A stretch of DNA of 64,000 nt from Idiomarina piscisalsi (GTDB lineage Bacteria > Pseudomonadota > Gammaproteobacteria > Enterobacterales > Alteromonadaceae), in the NCBI RefSeq assembly GCF_002211765.1, contig NZ_CP022133.1:930001-994000 (forward strand). Reading direction: 5' to 3'. Each line of letters starts with the position of its first letter. Position 1 is the first letter of the stretch. The position numbers were made by a program, and so were the translations under genes. Positions 41,761 to 51,165 of this stretch are shown here, one piece after another. Under the pieces are notes generated by a model that saw nothing but the letters and a program-made list of their open reading frames with translations, searched no databases and had not been told where the DNA came from.

Positions 41761-42174
41761 TCATACGTCGATGAGCACTGCAGCTTGTTGGTGTTCAATC
41801 CAGAGAAAGGCATTCTGCTGATATCGGCGGGCAAGGTCAATGACTGTTTGTTGACTCAACCCTAAAACCATAAAGCTTTCTTCGGCGAGCCATTGATTGT
41901 CGCGATCTTCTCCAGCGCCGTAAAAGTAACGAATGCCTTTTAAATTGCTAATATCTGCTTCTAAAAGTAGGTTTCGGTGCCTATTCTCGTGAGTACTTAA
42001 AAGTGAACTGTGTGGATTAAAGGCGGTAATAAAGGCTCCGGTTTTACAATTAACGTCATGACATAGTGAATTAAAATCGCTGCTGATGTCGCCAACGGAC
42101 AGAGTGATTTTTCGATCATCCACGACAAACCAGTAGTCGGTATTTTTATAGTGTTCCAGCAATGTTGCGTCCAT
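41761..42174 (-). CDS. DUF3293 domain protein
   Basis: A small soluble protein of 137 residues of unknown function that matches the DUF3293 pattern: FITAFNPHSSLLSTHENRHRN, the central acidic segment and C-terminal LARRYQQNAFLWIE. No membrane or signal sequence. It ends 14 bases before the candidate ATG of the EamA transporter, suggesting an operon. The ATG at 42174 lies close after GCCATGGTCAAAGT on the minus strand with no strong ribosome site. Confidence 0.75.
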   Translation of the reverse strand: MDATLLEHYKNTDYWFVVDDRKITLSVGDISSDFNSLCHDVNCKTGAFITAFNPHSSLLSTHENRHRNLLLEADISNLKGIRYFYGAGEDRDNQWLAEESFMVLGLSQQTVIDLARRYQQNAFLWIEHQQAAVLIDV

Positions 42175-42237
42175 ACTTTGACCATGGCTTAAGCGTTAAT
42201 TAAAGTAAGACTGTAACTTTTGCGACAGTGAGATTCT

Positions 42238-42651
42238 ATGAACCGAAGTATTAGTGTTATTACGCTGGGCGTTGATGACTTAAAGCGTGCGCTCGCTTTT
42301 TATCAGGACGGTTTAGGATGGGAAACGGATGGCATAGTCGGTGAAGGTCTTGAGAATGGAGCGGTTGTTTTCTTTAAACTGCCGAGCGGCTTAAGGTTGG
42401 CTTTGTGGCCGCGTAAAAGCATTGCTGCTGAAATGGGAGTTGATGTCGCTAAAAATGCTAATGAGGTACTGCTGAGCCACAATGTCAGTTCCCGCTCTGA
42501 AGTTGATACAGTCATGAATGAAGCGAAATTGGCAGGAGCAACCACTCTTCATGAGGCTAGAGAATTATTTTGGGGTGGCTACGGCGGTTTCTTCAAAGAC
42601 CTTGACGGCCATATTTGGGAAGTTACCTGGAATCCGGAGTGGAGCTCCTAG
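42238..42651 (+). CDS. VOC superfamily protein (glyoxalase/bleomycin resistance type)
   Basis: The 137 residues form one VOC domain with two beta-alpha-beta-beta-beta units: ISVITLGVDDLKRALAFYQD with GLGWETDG, then the second unit ending DLDGHIWEVTWNP. The Glu in WEVTWNP would be one metal ligand. These proteins bind a divalent metal and range from lyases to antibiotic-binding proteins; the substrate is unknown. It is divergent from the DUF3293 gene and monocistronic. Confidence 0.85.
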   Translation: MNRSISVITLGVDDLKRALAFYQDGLGWETDGIVGEGLENGAVVFFKLPSGLRLALWPRKSIAAEMGVDVAKNANEVLLSHNVSSRSEVDTVMNEAKLAGATTLHEARELFWGGYGGFFKDLDGHIWEVTWNPEWSS

Positions 42652-42792
42652 TCTTGGTTAAAGTTGTTGTTTTGATTTAGATTAAATATATGTGAGTATT
42701 TACTCTAAAATAGAATTTGTTTTGATCTGATACAGACGACGACGCGTAAAATACTGCATTCAGATGCCCTTATTTGTAGTAGGAATGCCCAG

Positions 42793-44088
42793 ATGCTCTG
42801 CGCTAAAACGAAACACCAGCTTGCCAAGACCACCGAAGAGCTTGAGCAGTACAAACAATTAATGAATGCAGTTGACAGTAACGTTGCACGCATTGATTTT
42901 ACCCCTCAGGGCTACGTTTTGAACGCCAATAATCAGTTCTTAGAAACGATGGGTTATAGTCTGGATGATGTGATATCTAAGCATCACAAAATGTTTTGTG
43001 AATCGAGCTATTCGTCTTCTCAAGCGTATCGAACGTTTTGGCAGCAGTTGGCAGAGGGCAAGTCGCAACGTGAGCGATTTAAGCGCATTCGCAGTAATGG
43101 CGACATTATTTGGTTAGAAGCGACGTACTTTCCCGTTAAAAACGAGAAAGGCGAGGTGGTTTTCATTACGAAAATTGCCAGTGACGTCACCGATGAAGTC
43201 ACAGCCTTAGAGCAGCAAACCGCTATTAATACAGCAATTAATAAGTCAATGGCGACGATTGAGTTCTCACCTGACGGAATGATTACCTGGGCAAATGATA
43301 ACTTTCTGAACACAGTAGGTTATTCGTTAAGCGATATTACCGGAAAACACCACAAGCTATTTTGTGAGCAAAGCTTCTACGATGAGAACCCAGGGTTTTG
43401 GCGTGAGCTTGCTAAAGGCGAGTTTAAAACTGGGCGTTTTAAGCGGGTCAGCAAGCAGGGGCAACCGATATGGCTGGAAGCCAGTTATAACCCAATTTTT
43501 GATAGCAGCGGTCAAGTTGTGAAGGTTATTAAGTTCGCCAGCGACGTAACGGAGCAAGTGCTAAAAGCCGAGCAAACCACAGAAGCGGCGGAAATTGCGT
43601 ATTCAACGTCTCAGCAAACGGCGATGATAGTGAAAGACGGTAAAGCTTCTATGGATGTTTCGGTGGAAATGTCGAGTGAAATACTCGCTAAAAGCCAGAG
43701 AACGGATGCCATTATTGAGCAGTTGCAAGAACAGGCGAATAGTATTGAAGACATTGTGAAAACGATAAATGCTCTGGCTGATCAAACGAATCTACTGGCG
43801 CTAAACGCGGCGATTGAAGCGGCCAGAGCAGGAGAGCATGGTCGCGGGTTTGCCGTCGTTGCTGACGAAGTACGAAACCTGGCGACTCGAACCACTCAGG
43901 CCACTAGCGAAATATCAGGCGTGATGCAGCGCAGCTCTGAAGTTTCTGAAGCCATTTCCTTATCGATTGACGATATTCAAGAGATGGCACAACGAGGACA
44001 AGAGCAAATAGAAAAAGTGAAAGCGGTAATGGATGAGATAGACGAAGGTGCAACGAATGTTGTTAACGCCGTCAGTCATCTTTCCTAG
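42793..44088 (+). CDS. Soluble PAS-PAS methyl-accepting chemotaxis protein (BdlA-like)
   Basis: Two PAS domains with PAC motifs occupy about 20-138 and 142-260 and are clearly duplicated: [20 protein letters not shown] against [19 protein letters not shown] short MCP signalling domain follows with the hairpin tip [21 protein letters not shown] and [12 protein letters not shown]. There is no membrane helix and no HAMP, so it senses in the cytoplasm. Length (431) and layout match Pseudomonas BdlA, which ties c-di-GMP and redox or nutrient cues to biofilm dispersal; functional equivalence is inference. No che genes are nearby. Confidence 0.9.
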   Translation: MLCAKTKHQLAKTTEELEQYKQLMNAVDSNVARIDFTPQGYVLNANNQFLETMGYSLDDVISKHHKMFCESSYSSSQAYRTFWQQLAEGKSQRERFKRIRSNGDIIWLEATYFPVKNEKGEVVFITKIASDVTDEVTALEQQTAINTAINKSMATIEFSPDGMITWANDNFLNTVGYSLSDITGKHHKLFCEQSFYDENPGFWRELAKGEFKTGRFKRVSKQGQPIWLEASYNPIFDSSGQVVKVIKFASDVTEQVLKAEQTTEAAEIAYSTSQQTAMIVKDGKASMDVSVEMSSEILAKSQRTDAIIEQLQEQANSIEDIVKTINALADQTNLLALNAAIEAARAGEHGRGFAVVADEVRNLATRTTQATSEISGVMQRSSEVSEAISLSIDDIQEMAQRGQEQIEKVKAVMDEIDEGATNVVNAVSHLS

Positions 44089-44093
44089 CAAGC

Positions 44094-44879
44094 TTAACGG
44101 TTAGCTAGCATTTTCCTTAGTAATCCTGGCATAAAGCGCTGCAACAGTGGCGCTAATTTGCTCATGCCTTTGCCGCTAACCACTTCCGCTTTATTGTTTT
44201 CTATTGCCTGAATAATATCTGATGCACATTGCTCAGGACTAATACCGCCTGCGTTGTCGGTGTCTTCCTTGCCTCGTAGTGAACCGTCTCCGGTTAGAGC
44301 GTTATGGGCAATTTGAGTATGTACAAAGCCTGGAAGTATGGTGGTGCACTGCACGCCATGCTCAGCCATTTCAGCTCGTAAACAGTCCATGTAACCAATA
44401 ACAGCAAACTTAGCACCGGAATAACCGCTACGAAGTTTGGTGCCCACTTTTCCGGCGACGCTGGAAACGGTGACGATGTGCCCGTTATGACGTTCAATCA
44501 TACCTGGAAGTACGACTTGATTTAACGCGACTACCGAGAAGTAGTCGACTTCCATTAGTGTTCGGTAAACCGGAAGCTCTGTTTCCACGACTAGGCTGCG
44601 CTGAGAAACGCCGGCATTATTAATTAAAATATCGACTGTTTTATTAGCTAATGCTGACGACGCCGTTTCTTTTGCTTTTTCCGGGTGGCTTAAGTCGAGG
44701 GCTAAGACGCTGTGAGCATCTGGGCTTGGCAGTGACAGGCGCAACTCCTCCAGCTGAGATTCGCGACGCGAAGTGAGAATAAGCTTCGCACCTTTTTCTG
44801 CGAGTTGATGCGCCAGCGCTAAACCGATGCCTGAAGAAGCACCGGTTAGCCAGACTGTCTTATTCGCAATAGCAGTCAT
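44094..44879 (-). CDS. Short-chain dehydrogenase/reductase
   Basis: A classical SDR of 261 residues. The NAD(P)-binding motif is TGASSGIGLA, with SRR after the second strand favouring NADP(H). NNAG is present, the catalytic Ser is in VTVSSVAGKVG, and YSGAK carries the Tyr and Lys. The C-terminal region (LLQRFMPGLLRKML) is hydrophobic and basic, as in DltE/YqjQ-type membrane-associated members. Substrate unknown. It converges with the chemoreceptor gene and starts three bases after the AbgT gene, so it may be in its operon. Confidence 0.88.
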   Translation of the reverse strand: MTAIANKTVWLTGASSGIGLALAHQLAEKGAKLILTSRRESQLEELRLSLPSPDAHSVLALDLSHPEKAKETASSALANKTVDILINNAGVSQRSLVVETELPVYRTLMEVDYFSVVALNQVVLPGMIERHNGHIVTVSSVAGKVGTKLRSGYSGAKFAVIGYMDCLRAEMAEHGVQCTTILPGFVHTQIAHNALTGDGSLRGKEDTDNAGGISPEQCASDIIQAIENNKAEVVSGKGMSKLAPLLQRFMPGLLRKMLANR

Positions 44880-44882
44880 TGG

Positions 44883-46454
44883 TTAGCCTGCCGGGTAGGT
44901 ATAACTAGCCTGGAAGCCCAGAGGAATACCCAGAGTCCAGTAAATCACCAGGAACGCCGACCACAACACCAGTAGTGAAACGGTGTATGGCAGCATCATG
45001 GAAACCAGCGTGCCTATGCCGGTCTTCTTAACGTAACGCTGGCAGTAAACGACAACCAGAGGGAAGTACGGCAATAATGGCGTAATGATGTTGCTGGACG
45101 AGTCGCCCACACGATAAGCCGCTTGCGTTAAATCGGGCGAGTAACCTAGTTGCATCAGCATAGGCACGAAAATAGGTGAAATAAGCGCCCATTTAGCCGA
45201 CGCTGACCCCACAAACAAGTTGATAAACGCGACCAAGAAGACAATACCCACCATGGTAACGCCACCTGACAGCTCTAAGCTGGCAAGGAAGTTAGCGCCT
45301 TTTACTGAAATAAGTGTTCCTAACTGAGAATCGCCGAACGCTTTAATGAACAGCGCACAGAAGAACGCCATGACCATATAATAAGCCATGCCTTCCATCG
45401 ATTTACTCATCGCGCCAATAACGTCTTGCGAGTTCGTAAAGTTACCTGATACGTACCCGTGAACAATGCCCGGAATGATAAACAACAGGAATATTAACGG
45501 GACAATCATGCCCATTAGTGGTGCGCCCAAAGAAGCTAATTCACCCGTTTGTGGATCGGCCAGTGGCGAATTTTCTGCTGTCGCTGAAAAGTACAGTAGA
45601 ACAATGCCAGCCAACATGGTGAGAGAAGCGGCGTAAAACGCTTTGCGGTCACGTGGAGAAACATCATCAACCGCCGGCATATCGTCAGGATGTCCGTCGA
45701 TTTCGGCACCGCGAAGGCGAGGTTCAACGACTTTGTCAGTTAAGAACCAACCGATAGCCACCACGACAATAGAAGACGCAGCCGTAAAGAAGTAGTTATT
45801 CAACGGGTTCAGTTGAATGTCAGCATCAATAATTTGCGCCGCGCTTTGGGTAAAACCCTGCAGCAATGGGTCAATAGCGGAAGGCACAAAGTTAGCACTG
45901 AAACCACCGGAAACCCCGGCGAATGCGGCTGCAATACCGGCTAATGGATGACGACCTGCCGCATAGAAGATAACTCCGCCTAATGGAATGACCAACACGT
46001 AGCCCGCGTCGACTGCCGTGTGGCTGACAATAGCCACCAAAATAAGCATTGGCGTGAGTAAGGCTTTTGGTGTTACGTTCAGCATAAGTTTAATGGCTAC
46101 GTCGATATAACCTGAACGTTCGGCCACACCGACCCCCAGCATTGCCAGCAATACAACGCCTAATGGCGCAAAGCCCATAAAGGTATCGACCATGTTCGCC
46201 AAGAACGCTGTTATTTCAGGGCCACTCAGCAAATTAGTAACGCTAATGGCCTCGCCGGTCAGTGGGTGTGTTTCGTCAAAGCTAACGCCTGACATCGCCC
46301 ATGACATGACCCAAACAATAATGAGTAAGCCGAAAAACATAACGGCTGGGTCAGGAAGCTTGTTGCCAACTTTTTCTACGCCGTCGAGCATGCGGTTGAG
46401 CAGACTGTTCGGTTTTTCCTTTTGCGAACGATCCGGTTGAGGAGATTGAGCCAT
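44883..46454 (-). CDS. AbgT family transporter (copy 1)
   Basis: AbgT proteins were named for p-aminobenzoyl-glutamate uptake, while MtrF/YdaH members act as proton-driven sulfonamide/PABA exporters. The 523 residues show about nine helices plus the two re-entrant hairpins: LGVGVAERSGYIDVA, SHTAVDAGYVLVIPLGGVIF, GVSGGFSANFVPSAIDPLL, and GSASAKWALISPIFVPML with YRVGDSSSNIITPLLPYF. The N-terminal 30 residues are polar and cytoplasmic. A second copy lies at 51166-52734. Confidence 0.92.
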   Translation of the reverse strand: MAQSPQPDRSQKEKPNSLLNRMLDGVEKVGNKLPDPAVMFFGLLIIVWVMSWAMSGVSFDETHPLTGEAISVTNLLSGPEITAFLANMVDTFMGFAPLGVVLLAMLGVGVAERSGYIDVAIKLMLNVTPKALLTPMLILVAIVSHTAVDAGYVLVIPLGGVIFYAAGRHPLAGIAAAFAGVSGGFSANFVPSAIDPLLQGFTQSAAQIIDADIQLNPLNNYFFTAASSIVVVAIGWFLTDKVVEPRLRGAEIDGHPDDMPAVDDVSPRDRKAFYAASLTMLAGIVLLYFSATAENSPLADPQTGELASLGAPLMGMIVPLIFLLFIIPGIVHGYVSGNFTNSQDVIGAMSKSMEGMAYYMVMAFFCALFIKAFGDSQLGTLISVKGANFLASLELSGGVTMVGIVFLVAFINLFVGSASAKWALISPIFVPMLMQLGYSPDLTQAAYRVGDSSSNIITPLLPYFPLVVVYCQRYVKKTGIGTLVSMMLPYTVSLLVLWSAFLVIYWTLGIPLGFQASYTYPAG

Positions 46455-46554
46455 GGTATATTCCTGATTGTTATTTTATTGGTCTAATTATTATCCGCAG
46501 GTATCATAACCATTATTTAGTGTTTGAACAAAGCAACAAGGTGAAAATTTCCCC

Positions 46555-47118
46555 ATGATTTGTGGTGTCGATGAAGCGGGCAGAGGTCCTATTGCAGGGC
46601 CGGTTGTCGCCGCTGCGGTTATTCTTGATCCTGAACGTCCTATTGAAGGGCTCAATGACTCGAAAAAGTTGAGTGAGAAAAAGCGTGCAAAGCTCAGCAC
46701 AGAGATAAAAGAAAAAGCCCTGTACTGGGCGATAGCGCAGTCTGACCCGGACGAGATTGAACAAATCAATATACTCTGGGCAACGATGAAAGCCATGCAG
46801 CGTTCCGTGGAAGCCTTGCCGGTGGCCCCAAGTAAGGTACTGATTGATGGTAACCGCGTTCCCGAATTGAATGTACCCGCCGAAGCTATTGTGGGCGGTG
46901 ACGCCAGTGAAGCTTGTATTGCCGCCGCCTCTATTTTGGCGAAAGTTGAGCGGGACCGGCAAATGCTCGAATGGCACGAGCGCTATCCGGAATACGAGTT
47001 TCATAAGCACAAAGCGTACGGAACGGCGCGCCACATTGAGTTATTAAAAAAGTATGGACCGTGTCCTATTCATCGGCGAGACTATAAGCCGGTTCGTGAG
47101 GCCTTGGCTAACTTGTGA
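46555..47118 (+). CDS. rnhB: Ribonuclease HII
   Basis: RNase HII excises ribonucleotides from DNA. The N-terminal CGVDEAGRGPIAGPVV gives Asp6 and Glu7, with VLIDGNRVP and DASEACIAAASILAKVERD containing the next carboxylates. The C-terminal HKAYGTARHIELLKKYG is typical. The 187 residues are slightly short of E. coli (198). Unusually it is not in the lpxB-rnhB-dnaE neighbourhood; dnaE lies about 26 kb upstream in this window. Confidence 0.97.
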   Translation: MICGVDEAGRGPIAGPVVAAAVILDPERPIEGLNDSKKLSEKKRAKLSTEIKEKALYWAIAQSDPDEIEQINILWATMKAMQRSVEALPVAPSKVLIDGNRVPELNVPAEAIVGGDASEACIAAASILAKVERDRQMLEWHERYPEYEFHKHKAYGTARHIELLKKYGPCPIHRRDYKPVREALANL

Positions 47119-47187
47119 TTTTATCTCCCAAGCCTTAAAATATCGGCTCTTTCCGTTATTTCTAAATTGATAAGTTGGAACACCACC

Positions 47188-48123
47188 ATGCAGTCTATTC
47201 CTCACGTCGATATGCGACGTTATCACGATAATTTCGATGCCTTCACTCAGGATGTTGGTCAGGGCTATGAAAAATATGGCTTTATTGCCCTCACCCAGCA
47301 TGGTGTTGATACTGCGCTTATTGAACGTGCGTTGGACACGTGTCGTGAGTTATTCGCACTGCCGGACGAAGTGAAAAAACAATATCACCGTCCCGGAGAA
47401 GGTGGCGCGCGCGGCTATACGCCATTTGGCACAGAAATAGCCAAAGACGCAGAGCACGTGGACTTAAAAGAATTCTGGCACGTTGGTCGAGAAGTAGAGG
47501 GTACGCCTGCGTATCCGCAACTATTACCGAATGTCTGGCCAGCAGAGTTACCAAAGTTTAAAGACGACATGCTAGCTATCTATGAAGCACTGGATAAGCT
47601 GGGTAACCAGGTGCTGGATGCGTTGGCTGTATATTTAGGCCAGCCTAAAGACTTTTTTCGCGACAAAGTGAATAACGGCAACTCAATTTTGCGCCCACTG
47701 CATTACCCGCCTATTATTGATGAAGACACGCCGTCCGTGCGTGCAGGCGCACACGAAGATATTAATGTACTGACTTTATTGGTTGGTTCGAGGGAGCCTG
47801 GGTTAGAAGTCTTAGCAAAAGACGGCAGCTGGGTACCTGTGACGATTATCGAAGGTGCGATTATTTGTAATGTGGGCGACATGTTGCAGCGTTTAACCAA
47901 CCATGTATTACCGTCTACAACGCACCGAGTGGTTAATCCGCCTGCGCCGTATAATGAAAAGTCGCGTTACTCAATTCCGTTCTTTTTACACTTTAATCCG
48001 GACGTAATGATAACGCCGCTTGAGAGCTGTATTACAGCCGAAAACCCGCAGCGAGACGAGCCGATTACGGCCGATGATTATTTAATGCAGCGTTTGCGTG
48101 AAATTGGTCTGATTAAAGACTAA
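47188..48123 (+). CDS. Isopenicillin N synthase-like 2-oxoglutarate/Fe(II) oxygenase
   Basis: This is a DIOX_N-2OG-FeII_Oxy protein. The N-terminal domain (PHVDMRRYHDNFDAFTQDVG) is followed by the jelly roll with iron ligands in AGAHEDINVLTLL (His and Asp) and STTHRVVNP (His), and the co-substrate motif RYSIPF. A TTG at 47167 also opens the frame; the ATG at 47188 gives 311 residues and the usual N terminus. Homologues act on small molecules, but no biosynthetic cluster surrounds it and no substrate can be assigned. Confidence 0.9.
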   Translation: MQSIPHVDMRRYHDNFDAFTQDVGQGYEKYGFIALTQHGVDTALIERALDTCRELFALPDEVKKQYHRPGEGGARGYTPFGTEIAKDAEHVDLKEFWHVGREVEGTPAYPQLLPNVWPAELPKFKDDMLAIYEALDKLGNQVLDALAVYLGQPKDFFRDKVNNGNSILRPLHYPPIIDEDTPSVRAGAHEDINVLTLLVGSREPGLEVLAKDGSWVPVTIIEGAIICNVGDMLQRLTNHVLPSTTHRVVNPPAPYNEKSRYSIPFFLHFNPDVMITPLESCITAENPQRDEPITADDYLMQRLREIGLIKD

Positions 48124-48150
48124 TAGCAATCCACACGAAGGAGTATGCAG

Positions 48151-49959
48151 GTGAATAAGAACAAGCGTCTTTTCAGTCAGCTAGCGCGTGGTATGACTAT
48201 CGTTTTCGGCTCGGCGGCCGTGCTCAGTTGTGCGTCTGCACCTGAACCAATGCCCAAAAGCGAAAATTTTGAGCTGACGGTGTTGCATGTCAACGACCAC
48301 CACTCAACGCTAGACGCAAAGCAGCAAACGCTGGTATGGGCTGACCAGGATTGGCAGGTAGAAGCCGGTGGTTTTCCTCGTATTGGCGCGCAGATAAAAG
48401 CGCTAAGAGCCGCTAATGATCATGTTCTTACCCTGCATGCCGGAGACGCGGTAACCGGCAGCTTGTATTTTACCTTGTTTGGTAGTGAAGCCGACGCCCG
48501 CATGATGAATAACGTTTGCTTCGATGCGTTTACCATAGGCAACCACGAGTTTGACACGGGGGACGCCGGTCTTGCCAAGTTCTTACAGCAGTTAGGATCA
48601 CCTCAGTGTCAGACGGCCAAACTGAGTGCGAATATACAACCCGAAGTGGGTCAGTCACCGCTGACGCCAGATAATCAATGGCAAATGTTTAAGCCTTACA
48701 CCATTGTTAAGCGTGGTGGTGAAGAGGTGGCGATTATTGGTTTAACCATTGCCAGTAAAACCAAAAAATCTTCACAGCCGGATAAAAGTACTGAGTTTTT
48801 AGACGAACTTGAAACGGCACAAAAATACATTGCTGAGGTTCAGCAGCAGGGCGTTGAAAAAATTGTTTTGTTGACGCACATCCAATATGAGCGTGACATG
48901 GAACTGGTTCAACAGCTGCCGGGGGTTGATGTTGTCGTTGGTGGAGATTCACATACTTTACTGGGCGACTTTAGTGAATTTGGAATGACCGCCGCTGGTC
49001 CTTATCCGACAGAGCTTACCAATGTAAACGGCGAAAAGGTCTGCGTTGCTCATGCGTATCAATATTCGTTGGTGGTGGGCGAGTTAAAAGCAACATTTGA
49101 TGGCGACAAAATAGCCGAGTGCGGCGGTCGGCCTCATTATTTATTGGGCGAAGACATTCAGGTATCTGACGGTATTGTGACGACCTATGAACCGATTAAA
49201 ACTGCGTTAAAAGAGAGTGGTGTTTACAGCTTCGTTGAACCCGATGCCGAGCTTCAGTCCATATTAGAAGACTATCGAAGCAAAGTTGACGATTTTTCAG
49301 CAGAAGTTATTGCAGATGTGCCTCAGCAAATTTGCTCTCAGCAAGTTGATAGAAACCGTCGGCCTGGCTGTGCGCAGGTAATCAGCTCAGGCGCTCACCG
49401 AGTGGTGGCTGAAGCGTTTCTACACTCGGTACCGGAAGCCGACTTTGCGATTCAAAATGGTGGCGGAGTTCGTTCTGACATTGCCGAAGGCGACTTTACG
49501 GTGGGTGATGCCTTTACCGTATTACCGTTTGCAAATACCTTAGTGAAATTAGAGCTGACAGGCTCCGAGTTTAAGCAGGCAATGGAAGAAGCCTTAGCCT
49601 ATGCCGTTTCCGATGGTGGCTCCCAGGGAGCATACCCATACGGGGCTGGTATTCGCTACTCAGTCGATTTAACCGAAGAAACCGGTTCCCGCGTATCGGA
49701 CCTGGAAGTGTGGGATAAAGGCAGCCGGAGTTGGCAGCCGATGTCGGCGCGAGCCACTTATATTCTGGTGACGAATAGTTTTATTGCCGGTGGTCAGGAT
49801 GGCTGGGACACATTTTATCGTGTCAGTGAGCGAGGCCGCGCCCGTAATACTGGCATAGACTATGCCCAGTCGTTAGTTAATTACGCGCGAGCGCAGGAAG
49901 TCTTGCAGCGGCCTGATGAGTTCGCGACTCAATCCTACACCCCTTTAGAGGGTAAATAG
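48151..49959 (+). CDS. 5'-nucleotidase/2',3'-cyclic phosphodiesterase family lipoprotein
   Basis: A calcineurin-like metallophosphatase with the UshA-type layout. A lipoprotein signal ends in VLSCAS. The N-terminal catalytic domain has VLHVNDHHSTLD, TLHAGDAVTGSLYFTLFG, IGNHEFDTG and LLTHIQYERDMELVQQL, then GGDSHTLLG. The C-terminal nucleotide-binding domain has ADFAIQNGGGVRSDI and SFIAGGQDGWDTF. It salvages nucleosides from extracellular nucleotides. AAGGAG at 48138-48143 is one base from an ATG at 48145 but seven from the GTG at 48151, so GTG is preferred (602 residues). The MFS gene starts in its stop codon. Confidence 0.92.
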   Translation: MNKNKRLFSQLARGMTIVFGSAAVLSCASAPEPMPKSENFELTVLHVNDHHSTLDAKQQTLVWADQDWQVEAGGFPRIGAQIKALRAANDHVLTLHAGDAVTGSLYFTLFGSEADARMMNNVCFDAFTIGNHEFDTGDAGLAKFLQQLGSPQCQTAKLSANIQPEVGQSPLTPDNQWQMFKPYTIVKRGGEEVAIIGLTIASKTKKSSQPDKSTEFLDELETAQKYIAEVQQQGVEKIVLLTHIQYERDMELVQQLPGVDVVVGGDSHTLLGDFSEFGMTAAGPYPTELTNVNGEKVCVAHAYQYSLVVGELKATFDGDKIAECGGRPHYLLGEDIQVSDGIVTTYEPIKTALKESGVYSFVEPDAELQSILEDYRSKVDDFSAEVIADVPQQICSQQVDRNRRPGCAQVISSGAHRVVAEAFLHSVPEADFAIQNGGGVRSDIAEGDFTVGDAFTVLPFANTLVKLELTGSEFKQAMEEALAYAVSDGGSQGAYPYGAGIRYSVDLTEETGSRVSDLEVWDKGSRSWQPMSARATYILVTNSFIAGGQDGWDTFYRVSERGRARNTGIDYAQSLVNYARAQEVLQRPDEFATQSYTPLEGK

Positions 49960-51161
49960 TGGCTCATTCATTTGAGCCAAGACCGGTCTCCGATAACGCC
50001 AGATTCGATTTTATTGTTGTCATTCTGGCGTTACTTACGGCGTTTGCGCCGCTGTCTATTGATATGTACTTGCCGGCGTTTAGCGCGATTGCCAGTGACT
50101 ACGCGACCGACACGCATCATGTTGAATTATCACTGACTGCGTTTTTCTTTGGCTTGTTTATCGGGCAACTACTGTACGGCACGGCAACGGATAAGTTTGG
50201 TCGCAAAAACCCGCTTTATATCGGCTTGGCCATCTATGTGTTGACCTCTATTGCGTGCGCTTATGCCCCAGATATTCAGTGGTTGATTGTGCTGCGTTTT
50301 TTCCAGGCGATAGGCGCTTGTGCAGGTATTGTCATTGCCCGAGCTGTCGTGCGTGATCTCTATACACCGCAAGCGTCAGCACGAGTCTTCTCGTTTTTAA
50401 TTCTTGTCATGGGGGTTGCGCCTATATTGGCGCCATTGTTCGGTGCTTATATTACCGAATGGATGGGGTGGCGAGCTCTGTTTCTCATTGTCGCTGCTTT
50501 AGGTGTCGCTTCCGCAGTGACAATTCACTTTGTGCTGCCGGAAACTCGCGGTCGCCGTTATGACGTGCGTATGCGCCATACCGGCACTACTTACTGGGCG
50601 GTATTCAGAGACCCTTCCTTCTTGCGCTATTCTCTTACCGGTGCTATCGCCCAGTCCGGATTATTTGCTTACATTACCGGCTCACCGAAAATGTTTATTG
50701 AAATTTTTGGGCTGGATCCGACGCATTACAGTTGGCTATTTGGTGTCAATGCCATTGGTATTATCGGCTTTTCTCAGTTAAATGGCTGGTTATTGAAGTA
50801 CTATTCTTCCCGGAAAATATTGAATGTTTCTTTGCCAATACTGGCAATTGTTTCGACCGTTATGTGTGTCATGGCCTATATTAATGCCAGCTTTTGGGGC
50901 ATTTTACTGCCTTTATTCGCTTATATTTCAACGCTGGGTTTGGTCTTTCCGAATGCTATGGCAGGTGCCCTAGCGGAGCAACAGGAGCGCGCTGGTTCAG
51001 CGTCTGCGGTTACCGGAAGTTTACAGTTCTTAATTGCAGGTTTAGTGTCAGCCGGTGTGAGCCAAGCGGGGGGCTTCACGGACTACGCAATGGCATGGGT
51101 AATAGGCGTGGCCGGCTTATTAGCAGTACTAGCGTACCGTGTAATGCGCCGGCCAGAATAA
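49959..51161 (+). CDS. Bcr/CflA family MFS multidrug exporter
   Basis: A 12-helix major facilitator of the drug:H+ antiporter 1 class, 400 residues. The N-terminal FAPLSIDMYLPAFSAI is the Bcr/CflA signature. Motif A appears as GTATDKFGRKNPLYIGL, and motif C as RFFQAIGACAGIVIARAVVRD. The GTG start overlaps the last base of the nucleotidase stop, with GAGGGT upstream. Coupling with a nucleotidase lipoprotein hints at nucleoside or base export, but this is speculation. It converges on the second AbgT gene with four bases between stops. Confidence 0.92.
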   Translation: MAHSFEPRPVSDNARFDFIVVILALLTAFAPLSIDMYLPAFSAIASDYATDTHHVELSLTAFFFGLFIGQLLYGTATDKFGRKNPLYIGLAIYVLTSIACAYAPDIQWLIVLRFFQAIGACAGIVIARAVVRDLYTPQASARVFSFLILVMGVAPILAPLFGAYITEWMGWRALFLIVAALGVASAVTIHFVLPETRGRRYDVRMRHTGTTYWAVFRDPSFLRYSLTGAIAQSGLFAYITGSPKMFIEIFGLDPTHYSWLFGVNAIGIIGFSQLNGWLLKYYSSRKILNVSLPILAIVSTVMCVMAYINASFWGILLPLFAYISTLGLVFPNAMAGALAEQQERAGSASAVTGSLQFLIAGLVSAGVSQAGGFTDYAMAWVIGVAGLLAVLAYRVMRRPE

Positions 51162-51165
51162 CAAG

